From positions 372,001 to 436,000 of the forward strand of contig JAACMV010000003.1 in the NCBI GenBank assembly GCA_010909725.1: DNA of 64,000 nt, read 5' to 3'. Shown here in pieces: positions 31,670-38,806 of this stretch. The notes beneath the pieces are model-generated. The model did not search any database and was not told the DNA's origin. It worked only from the letters and a program-made list of their open reading frames with translations. The position numbers were made by a program, and so were the translations under genes. How positions within the stretch are numbered: the stretch's first letter is position 1; each line of letters opens with the position of its first letter. This stretch comes from Picochlorum sp. 'celeri'. Taxonomy: Eukaryota; Chlorophyta; Trebouxiophyceae.

Positions 31670-32070
31670 ATGGTAAACACCACGCTATTCTGTCCCACGT
31701 GCGCGAATCTCTTACAGGGTACGTCGGTTTACAGATTTGGGTGATTACTATTGCAGATGAACTAATACAACGAACGTTTGTTGCAGTTGAAAAGGTACAA
31801 GGGCTGCATTATCAAAAGTGTTCGTCCTGTCCCTACGTGTTTGAAATCAGCAGCACCATTTCAAAGCAGGTGGCGTTGGAAAGAAAAGAGGTTGACGACG
31901 TATTAGGCGGCGAAGACGCGTGGAAGAACGTCCAGAAGGCATCTGCTGTGTGCGAATCCTGTGGAAACAAGGAAGCTTACTTTAGGGAAATTCAGACAAG
32001 GTCTGCAGATGAGCCAGCAACACTGTTTTTCCGGTGTACAAAGTGCGCCAAAGTTTGGAAAGAGAACTAG
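31670..32070 (+). CDS. RPC11: RNA polymerase III subunit RPC11 (C11)
   Basis: Inferred exons 31670-31718 and 31787-32070 (68-nt intron) give 110 aa, the usual length. The N-terminal zinc ribbon (F-C-P-T-C...C-S-S-C) and the C-terminal TFIIS-like ribbon (C-E-S-C-G...F-F-R-C-T-K-C) are complete, with the catalytic acidic loop R-S-A-D-E-P that stimulates RNA cleavage. The K-E-V-D-D-V-L-G-G linker is diagnostic. C11 is needed for Pol III termination and proofreading. The next gene's ATG lies 1 nt after the stop, and a Pol III tRNA gene lies just upstream. Confidence 0.94.
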
Positions 32071-32071
32071 T

Positions 32072-33112
32072 ATGCTAATGATGCGTTCGGCTCTGTCATT
32101 GCAAAAGGGCTGTGGCGTTTTCCGTGTCCGAACGAGCAACAAAAAGCAGCATGTGTGCCGCTCGTCTCAGACAGAAACAGCCGGAGATGTCGCTCAGTTG
32201 AGGGAGGAGGTGGCTGCTCGGACGGCAGCCATGGCTAATTTGGAGAAGCAGCTTCTTCATGTAGAAAATCTGAGGGCAGAGGAGTTGAGGACTGCCATAT
32301 CGAGGTTTGAGGAACTCGAGGAGGCCCTGCTGATGGCTGAAAAGAGTATTTTAAAGGAAGAAGAATCAGTAGCTCATCTGACGAAGCAACTGGAGGCGAA
32401 AGATAAGGAGATTTCTGAAGGATTGAAAAAGCTTGAGGTTGCGATGAAGCAAATGCATGCATTCAAAAAGGAAGCAGAGGATGCTAAAGCTCGGGAAGAG
32501 GAGGTCCGTGATGCTGCCAAGGCAGAGCTGGAGGCTTCTCAGAATCTTGTGGCGAAAGCGTATGCCCTCCTGACGGAATGGAAGGAGGATCAAAAGGTAA
32601 TTGTGACAACGGACAAGGATAACAGCAGCAGCAATGGGAGTGTCCTCAAGGAGGATGAGCTGGAGACTGTTCTTGCAGAGCTAGATTTGCTGAGGGGAGA
32701 GCTTGAAGCAGAGTTAGAGACAAACGAGGATGCCATTGCACGAGCCGAGGCAGCCGAGGCTGAACTGGAAGAGATCCGAAAGGGAGCACTCAAGCCTTCC
32801 AAAGCTCTTGATCCTGCAGAGATGGAACAGATTGCAAAGAAGCTGGCAGCATCCCAACAGGAGTTGACTGCATCCAAAACAGAGGAGGCTCGCTTGAGAA
32901 TTCTTGTTGAAAAGCTGGAAGCTGAAAAGGCAGAGATGGAGCAACAGAAATTAAGCTTAGAAAGCGTAAATAACAAGGTTTCCATGTCCAAGTATACAAA
33001 AGAACTCGAGGAACGCAATAGAGAGCTTGTTGGGGATCTCTCAAAGAGCAAAACAGCCTTGGAGCAAGCCAAGAATCTCCTTGTCTCATCCTCTTCGTCC
33101 ATCTTATCCTAA
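32072..33112 (+). CDS. Long coiled-coil protein, probably plastid-targeted
   Basis: An intronless 346-aa protein starting 1 nt after the RPC11 stop. The first 30-35 residues are Arg/Ser/Lys-rich and lack acidic residues, like a transit peptide. Residues from about 40 onward are almost wholly Ala/Glu/Lys/Leu heptad-like coiled coil, ending in a Ser-rich tail. No enzymatic domain is visible. Such proteins in algae are often plastid structural or envelope/thylakoid-tethering proteins, but this one is not identifiable. It should be translated either from its own mRNA whose leader lies inside RPC11, or from a two-gene mRNA. Confidence 0.7.
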   Translation: MLMMRSALSLQKGCGVFRVRTSNKKQHVCRSSQTETAGDVAQLREEVAARTAAMANLEKQLLHVENLRAEELRTAISRFEELEEALLMAEKSILKEEESVAHLTKQLEAKDKEISEGLKKLEVAMKQMHAFKKEAEDAKAREEEVRDAAKAELEASQNLVAKAYALLTEWKEDQKVIVTTDKDNSSSNGSVLKEDELETVLAELDLLRGELEAELETNEDAIARAEAAEAELEEIRKGALKPSKALDPAEMEQIAKKLAASQQELTASKTEEARLRILVEKLEAEKAEMEQQKLSLESVNNKVSMSKYTKELEERNRELVGDLSKSKTALEQAKNLLVSSSSSILS

Positions 33113-33211
33113 TCTTGTAAATTCACGTATAAAAGAGTTGACACATTGTTCGTGTGGTCACATGGTAGATTGGCGTCCTCAATGGCAAAAGCAAAAGTAA
33201 GAATTGAAACA

Positions 33212-33310
33212 TTCTAATCAAGCCCCATGGACCGGACTCGGGCACGACCGCATTGCATGTGTGCATCGCGGTCGACAGGATTTGAACCTGCGCAGCTTGC
33301 GCTACTTGAT
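33212..33310 (-). tRNA. Circularly permuted tRNA-Ser (anticodon AGA)
   Basis: On the minus strand the 3' half comes first: 33310-33267 gives position 38, anticodon-stem TCAAG, a 13-nt long variable arm (AGC-GCAA-GCT type hairpin), T-arm GCAGG-TTCAAAT-CCTGT, acceptor CGACCGC and discriminator G. A 15-nt spacer (33266-33252) follows, then the 5' half 33251-33212: acceptor GCGGTCG, TG, D-arm CCC...GGG, anticodon stem CTTGA, then TTAGAA ending at position 37. Acceptor pairs 7 of 7 and the anticodon stem 5 of 5. The long variable arm and anticodon AGA identify serine. Leader CTAA pairs with loop TTAG, giving a perfect 4-bp central helix as in bulge-helix-bulge junctions. Confidence 0.87.
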
Positions 33311-33575
33311 CATTAGATATATGCAAACGGGGAAATATTCACGACATATAAAATATCGAGTTCCACCGGCGGACCCATCTTCGCCTATATACAGCGTCCG
33401 TGATACAATAATAACCCACTAGGAATATGCGCCAACGTATAGATATGCTGTCCAAGCATAATGCACACCATATACGGGTGTGGTCCCAACACGAATGCGT
33501 TCCTTACTGTCTCCTGTCTGGAGACTTTTTCTATACAAAGAATTTTGTTCTCAAAAGGATATCTTTACAAATAAT

Positions 33576-34634
33576 TTATTTAGAAGTCAATTCTTTCTCC
33601 AATTCCTCCAACGCATACACCACCTCATTATCCTGCTCAGAGTATCCCTGAAGCCTTGCTATCTTGGCACCCTGTGTCGCAGCCTCAGCAGCACTTTCCA
33701 ATTCTCCCCCAGCTTTATACGCCACCGCTAACAAGAGCCACACATCTGGAACAGCATCATTCTCCTCCAAAAGACCCTCCAAAATATCCGCCGCAGTTGC
33801 TGTCGAGTCATCCAATTCCAACAACAGCTTGGCCGTCTCAAAACGAAATTCATACGATGGCAGCATACGTTCACCCTTCTTCTCATCGCCATTGCCATTG
33901 TCATCTTCTTCTTCTTCTTCTTCATCATCATCCCACCATAACTGCAATGATTCCTTCAACAGCCCCAATGCCTCGTCCTCTCTCCCTTGAAGCACCCGCA
34001 AACTACAAAGAGCCTGCAACGGCTCTGGATTCTTACTCGTTCCACTTCCAGCTTCATGTAAAAGAGATTCAACCTCAATATAAAGACGAGACACCTCCTC
34101 TTCAGAATCATCCTCTGCCTCATCCAGTGCATCATGAATCAAACCCATCAACAGCTCGGCCAGCGAGCACAATGCCGACGTCAGATACTCCTCACTATTC
34201 TCATCATCCATATTCCTCAAAATCCCAACCCCCTGCCGCATCGCAGCCTCTGCCTCCTCCGTCCTCCCACAGGCATCCAACACCTGTCCCAAATACATGA
34301 ACTTTTCAAACCCAGTCATGGGAGCCAAATCACAAGCCTTCTGAAGCACCTTTATCGCCTCATCCTTTCTATCATTCGCAAACTCGGCCAGAAAAGATCC
34401 ATACCCATCCAAAAACTCGACATTCTCGGGCTCCCGGAGCACACACTCCTTGTACAGGGCCTCTGCCTGAGCCAAATCTTCACTCATCAGCGCAATCTCT
34501 GCTTGCATGAATAATTCCTCACAAGATTTTCTAGTACCATGCTGTTCATTTTTATTCTTTCGTCGCTGCGTTTGACCCTTACTATTGCTCCCATGCTGTT
34601 GCTGTGCATGGCGATGTTGGTGGTGATACCCCAT
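33576..34634 (-). CDS. TPR protein, probable RPL4 assembly chaperone (ACL4-like)
   Basis: An intronless 352-aa protein. A His/Gln-rich then basic N-terminus is followed by TPR-like helical repeats (A-E-I-A-L-M-S-E-D-L-A-Q-A-E-A-L-Y; L-Q-K-A-C-D-L-A; L-A-V-A-Y-K-A-G-G), an acidic loop with a run of Glu/Asp after 'LWWDDD', and a C-terminal helical repeat. The layout matches fungal/plant ACL4, a dedicated chaperone for ribosomal protein L4. The assignment rests on overall pattern; a general TPR protein is the alternative. Confidence 0.6.
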   Translation of the reverse strand: MGYHHQHRHAQQQHGSNSKGQTQRRKNKNEQHGTRKSCEELFMQAEIALMSEDLAQAEALYKECVLREPENVEFLDGYGSFLAEFANDRKDEAIKVLQKACDLAPMTGFEKFMYLGQVLDACGRTEEAEAAMRQGVGILRNMDDENSEEYLTSALCSLAELLMGLIHDALDEAEDDSEEEVSRLYIEVESLLHEAGSGTSKNPEPLQALCSLRVLQGREDEALGLLKESLQLWWDDDEEEEEEDDNGNGDEKKGERMLPSYEFRFETAKLLLELDDSTATAADILEGLLEENDAVPDVWLLLAVAYKAGGELESAAEAATQGAKIARLQGYSEQDNEVVYALEELEKELTSK

Positions 34635-35145
34635 CGTATTCTCCACTCCTCACATACGACACGCCACGAAATCACAACTTTTACTATGATTCAAAAATTT
34701 TGGAATATTGGAAGCAGATAAAACATGTCACGACAGACAGAACACAGAGGGTTCAAAGATCGATACCAATGCTCCCCATCAACCGATTGATTCAATCGGA
34801 TTTTTTACATTCCACTACTAGTAGGATGTGGATGATGAAAGCAACTTGCTGGGGGCAAAATTGCACACAATGAAAAATGTGCCATGACATTCCACTCGAA
34901 TACACACCCTCCTCCTCTCTTCCTACTAATCCTACTAGCGATAGAAGGAGTCTGATGTGATGGCTACTGGGTCTTACCCGTGCATCTCATTTTGAGGTGA
35001 TTTTTTTTACCCCCTCACATGTACATGTGAGAGGAGAGAGCATGTCAATGTGCCCTGGCAATTCTTGTTGGGCCCATTCATTTTTAAATGAAATGTTGGT
35101 ATACACACAATCACATTCATAGATTATATTACAAAAAACATAAAC
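34635..35145. promoter_or_regulatory. Divergent upstream region with a short palindrome
   Basis: This 511-nt stretch lies between divergent genes. A near-perfect palindrome occupies 34783-34799 (arms CCGATTGA and TCAATCGG around a single T) and is followed by T6 at 34801-34806. No coding potential is visible. Confidence 0.4.
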
Positions 35146-37011
35146 ATGCGGGTTATATCCCAGCATAACGGACATGGCGTGGCCACGAGGAAACACGTGG
35201 TCAGCAGAACAACTCTTGGGCGACGTCGTGTTCTTTCAGTTTCAGCAGCTGTGGCGAGTCCTACTACTTCTGGTAAAACCATGAATGCTATAACGACAAA
35301 GGAGCAGGAGCAATTGCAGATGGAGATGGGTTTTTGTCGAATTAATCAACCATATTCTCCAGACTTGCTTCAGCAGCAGGTTTTTTCGGATGCTTCTTCG
35401 ATTCTTTCGACAGTATCTAGATCAATATACATGTTTTCAAATATATTTGGATTTGCATTCAATTTATACATGGATAGAGGGAATGATACGCCGAGTCTGG
35501 TCAAGCGCCGTGCGACGGAACTGAGGGATATGTTGACAAAGCTTGGTCCGACCTTTATTAAAGCCGGTCAGGTCCTGGCCAATCGGCCAGATATTCTGAG
35601 GGAGGATTATATGAATGAGTTGATTGTGTTGCAAGATGATGTTCCGCCTTTTTCTGATGAAGAGGCGTTTAAGATTTTAGAATTGCAGCTTGGGAGACCA
35701 TTGGGGGAGGTGTTTTCATCAATCTCAGAGCAGCCTGTGGCTGCTGCGTCTCTGGGGCAGGTGTACAAAGGGGTGCTTCGCGATACAGGAGAAGCTGTTG
35801 CTGTCAAGATACAGAGGCCTGGAGTGGAGCCTATTATTTATAGAGATTTGTTTATTTTCAGGGCAATTGCCAAGATGCTTAATCCGTTTGCTTTGGCTCG
35901 GTTGGGATGCAATGCAGAGTTGATTGTGGATGAGTTTGGAGAAAAGCTGTTGGAGGAATTAGATTATGTTCAAGAGGCGAGAAATTTGGAGGATTTTAGG
36001 AGTAATTTTATGAATGATGATTACGTGAAGATTCCGTGGGTGCGACGGGATTTGAGTGGTCCAAAAGTGTTGGTGATGGAATGGATTGATGGGATTCGTT
36101 GTACTGATGTGGCACAGCTCAAGTCGTCCGGGATTAATTTAGATGAGTTTATTAGAGTGGGTGTGGTGTCTGGCCTTCGACAGTTGTTGGAGTTTGGACT
36201 GTTTCATGGAGATCCCCACCCAGGAAATATCTTTGCCATGAGGGATGGGAGGATTGCATATGTGGATTTTGGAAACGTGGCAGAACTTTCACAAACGAAT
36301 AAAGAAGTACTCATAGATGCAGTTGTACATGCTGTGAATAAGGATTATCAGGCTATGGCTCAGGATTTCATCAAGCTGGGATTCTTGGCTCCAGGGACGG
36401 ATGTGAGGCCCATTGTGCCAGCCTTGGAGAAGATTTGGGCGGATTCTATGGGTCGCTCGCTTGCAGATTTTAACTTTAGAACGGTCACGAGCAAGTTTAA
36501 CGAGCTTGTGTATGAATATCCTATTCGGATTCCTGAAAGGTATTCGCTCGTGATTCGATCCTTGTTGACTCAGGAAGGAATTTGTTTGACGCTCAAGGCA
36601 GATTTTCACTTTTTAGAAGTTGCATATCCCTACGTTGCTCGAAGGCTGTTGACCGATGAAGACCCCGCGTTGCGGCAGCGATTGTTCCAAGTGCTTTTCC
36701 AAGATGGTAAATTTAGATGGGATCGATTGGAGAATCTCCTCACCCTGGCAAACCAGTCGAGCGGCTCTGTTGATTTATCATCCACCGTTGCAGATGGTGC
36801 TAGACTGGTTCTTCTGGATGAAGAGCTCAGGCAGCAGCTGCTTATAGCGTTCACCGAAGACGATCGCCTGCATTTTGAGGAGTTGCAGCGGATACTCAAT
36901 TTGTTGCCCTCGAACAGAGGAAGTGACATCCTGAGGTCCAGTGCAAGAAACTTTCCAAAGATTGCCCGTGATTTGGCCATTCAATGGTCTGATAGAATCC
37001 TAGAAAATTAA
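35146..37011 (+). CDS. Plastid ABC1-family atypical kinase (ABC1K)
   Basis: An intronless 621-aa UbiB-like protein. An N-terminal Arg/Ser/Thr transit peptide is followed by the ABC1 hallmarks: K-x-G-Q (K-A-G-Q-V-L-A-N-R-P-D), the Ala-rich A-A-A-S-L-G-Q replacing a normal kinase Gly-loop, V-K-I-Q-R-P, E-E-L-D-Y-x-x-E-A-x-N, the catalytic H-G-D-P-H-P-G-N, and D-F-G. Plastid ABC1Ks regulate prenylquinone (plastoquinone, tocopherol) metabolism at plastoglobules. Its stop is 1 nt away from that of the convergent RPB8 gene. Confidence 0.9.
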   Translation: MRVISQHNGHGVATRKHVVSRTTLGRRRVLSVSAAVASPTTSGKTMNAITTKEQEQLQMEMGFCRINQPYSPDLLQQQVFSDASSILSTVSRSIYMFSNIFGFAFNLYMDRGNDTPSLVKRRATELRDMLTKLGPTFIKAGQVLANRPDILREDYMNELIVLQDDVPPFSDEEAFKILELQLGRPLGEVFSSISEQPVAAASLGQVYKGVLRDTGEAVAVKIQRPGVEPIIYRDLFIFRAIAKMLNPFALARLGCNAELIVDEFGEKLLEELDYVQEARNLEDFRSNFMNDDYVKIPWVRRDLSGPKVLVMEWIDGIRCTDVAQLKSSGINLDEFIRVGVVSGLRQLLEFGLFHGDPHPGNIFAMRDGRIAYVDFGNVAELSQTNKEVLIDAVVHAVNKDYQAMAQDFIKLGFLAPGTDVRPIVPALEKIWADSMGRSLADFNFRTVTSKFNELVYEYPIRIPERYSLVIRSLLTQEGICLTLKADFHFLEVAYPYVARRLLTDEDPALRQRLFQVLFQDGKFRWDRLENLLTLANQSSGSVDLSSTVADGARLVLLDEELRQQLLIAFTEDDRLHFEELQRILNLLPSNRGSDILRSSARNFPKIARDLAIQWSDRILEN

Positions 37012-37012
37012 C

Positions 37013-37519
37013 TTACACTTTCCTCATTAACAAGTAAATATTATTATCAACATCCAAATCTTCTAATCTCTTGGGATCTCCCGAAAGCTGCATCAATAAC
37101 CCACCAAAAGACACAAAAACATCTGCCTTGACATGACCACTCGCCATGGCATCCTTGTACTTGAACACCTTGCCGAACATCACGTAGTCGTACTTGTCCG
37201 CCAGACTCTCTCGCGTGCCTATACTTGTGTCATAAATCTGCTGCCCAGGATCTCCTGTAGGCATGGGACTCCCATCCTTGTTCAACGTTGGGGACAGACA
37301 GACAGTCACCTTTTCTCCACTCTTGACAGGGTACACATCCACATTGATGTCCAATATCAGGTCCATCTCGTACAAATCGCTCCTCGCTTTTATTCTACTA
37401 ACTTTATCAAACTTTTTTCCATCAGGATCTACCTCTAGAATCTCAAATGTATCCTCTAGAAAGGTAGAACCGCTTCCAGTGTTGATACCCGTCGTTGCAT
37501 GGTGTTCTGCAGAGGCCAT
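37013..37519 (-). CDS. RPB8: RNA polymerase subunit RPB8 (ABC14.5)
   Basis: An intronless 168-aa shared subunit of RNA polymerases I, II and III. It has the OB-fold segments (F-x-V-x-x-(V/L)-D-x-D-G-K-K-F-D-K-V-S-R), D-L-x-L-D-I-N-x-D-V-Y-P-V, Y-D-Y-V-M-F-G-K-V-F-K, and the C-terminal V-(Y/F)-V-S-F-G-G-L-L-M-x-L-x-G-(D/E)...L-L-M-R-K-V. The N-terminus (first 20 residues) is extended relative to plants. The initiator is taken as the ATG at 37519; an in-frame TTG lies six codons before it. Confidence 0.95.
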   Translation of the reverse strand: MASAEHHATTGINTGSGSTFLEDTFEILEVDPDGKKFDKVSRIKARSDLYEMDLILDINVDVYPVKSGEKVTVCLSPTLNKDGSPMPTGDPGQQIYDTSIGTRESLADKYDYVMFGKVFKYKDAMASGHVKADVFVSFGGLLMQLSGDPKRLEDLDVDNNIYLLMRKV

Positions 37520-37688
37520 TTTTCTCTTACTTTCCAATCGTATTACGAATTAATGGTTCAATATAAATATAGAAATTATTTTCATAGCTCGTTGGGTGTT
37601 TTGTGAGACGTACATTGCATAAAACGGTGTTGCGCTGTTGCCTTATTAAGGAATTTTCCTGCCACCATCGCATCTTGCTCTTGTGACA

Positions 37689-38792
37689 ATGTACCGCAGC
37701 TCGTTCGGCATTAAATTGTGTTTATCATATGATATGGTGGTGATGGTGGTTGGAATGTCTCATCAACGGTGTTGTGGTCGTCTTCACGCTGCTACTTGCA
37801 TACCAAGGACCAAGAATTGCATCCTGCTCAGGGATTCATCGACACATTTTTCGACTCGCATTAGACAGAAACGTACTAGAAGAAATATTTCTGACTTTGT
37901 TGTTCGAGTTCATGCGTTGGATGCCGCAATGTCGTTTGATAAAGAAACGAAACTGCGGGAGGAGATCTCAAACAAGTCCAAATTGAAAATTGGGATTGTA
38001 GGATTTGGTAATTTTGGACAGTTTTTGGCCAAGAGATTTGTGATGGCTGGACACGACGTGATTGGGACCTCTCGAGGAGATTATGTGGACGTTGCAAAGG
38101 ACATGGGTGCAACCTTTTACAAGGATGTGGATGACTTTTGTGAACAGCATCCTGATGTGGTGGTGTTGGCGTCTTCTATTTTATCATTTGACAATGTTGT
38201 CAGGAAGATTCCCGTTCAAAGATTGAAGCGATCGACCTTATTTGTCGACGTATTGTCTGTCAAGGTATTTCCAAAGAATTTGTTGTTGGGAGTCTTGCCA
38301 GAGGAGGTTGATATTCTGTGCACTCATCCCATGTTTGGTCCGGATTCTGGAAAGGGATCATGGGAGGGATTGAACTTTATGTATGAGAAAGTGCGTATCG
38401 GGGAAGAGAAGGATAGGCAGGAAAGGGTGGACTCGTTTTTGAGCATCTTTAGGGACGAGGGGTGCAGGATGGTGGAGATGACGTGTGAGGAGCATGATAG
38501 GGATGCTGCATCTACACAATTCATTACACATTCGGTGGGAAGGACTTTGGGTGCCATGAAACTACAGAAAACTGATATTGATACAAAGGGATACGAATCG
38601 CTTCTGTCTTTGGTTGAGAATACGGCAAATGATTCATTTGACCTCTATTATGGCTTGTTCTTGTACAATCCAAATGCAACAGAGGAACTGGAGAGGTTGG
38701 AACAAGCATTTGACAAGGTGAAGAGGAGGTTATTTAGCCAGTTACATGAGAAATTACGAGAGCAACTAAATGTCAATGAATCGAATAAATGA
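37689..38792 (+). CDS. TYRA: Plastid arogenate dehydrogenase (TyrA)
   Basis: An intronless 367-aa protein, single-domain plant type. After an Arg/Ser-rich transit peptide (about 1-75) comes the NADP site G-I-V-G-F-G-N-F-G, then S-S-I-L-S, S-V-K, C-T-H-P-M-F-G-P-D-S-G (with the His of the TyrA active site) and a C-terminal helical dimer domain with T-Q-F-I-T-H-S-V-G-R. It makes tyrosine from arogenate in plastids. The tyrosine-derived homogentisate route feeds the plastoquinone pathway in which the flanking ABC1 kinases act, but co-location may be chance. Confidence 0.9.
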   Translation: MYRSSFGIKLCLSYDMVVMVVGMSHQRCCGRLHAATCIPRTKNCILLRDSSTHFSTRIRQKRTRRNISDFVVRVHALDAAMSFDKETKLREEISNKSKLKIGIVGFGNFGQFLAKRFVMAGHDVIGTSRGDYVDVAKDMGATFYKDVDDFCEQHPDVVVLASSILSFDNVVRKIPVQRLKRSTLFVDVLSVKVFPKNLLLGVLPEEVDILCTHPMFGPDSGKGSWEGLNFMYEKVRIGEEKDRQERVDSFLSIFRDEGCRMVEMTCEEHDRDAASTQFITHSVGRTLGAMKLQKTDIDTKGYESLLSLVENTANDSFDLYYGLFLYNPNATEELERLEQAFDKVKRRLFSQLHEKLREQLNVNESNK

Positions 38793-38806
38793 ATGTAATG
38801 GAAAAA

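Noticed and set aside
32590..33102. Ser-rich minus-strand frame opposite the coiled-coil gene
   Set aside because: Same reason: an antisense shadow of Ala/Glu/Lys codons.
33656..34300. Pro/His/Ser-rich plus-strand frame opposite the TPR gene
   Set aside because: Low-complexity antisense frame; the minus strand has clear TPR repeats.
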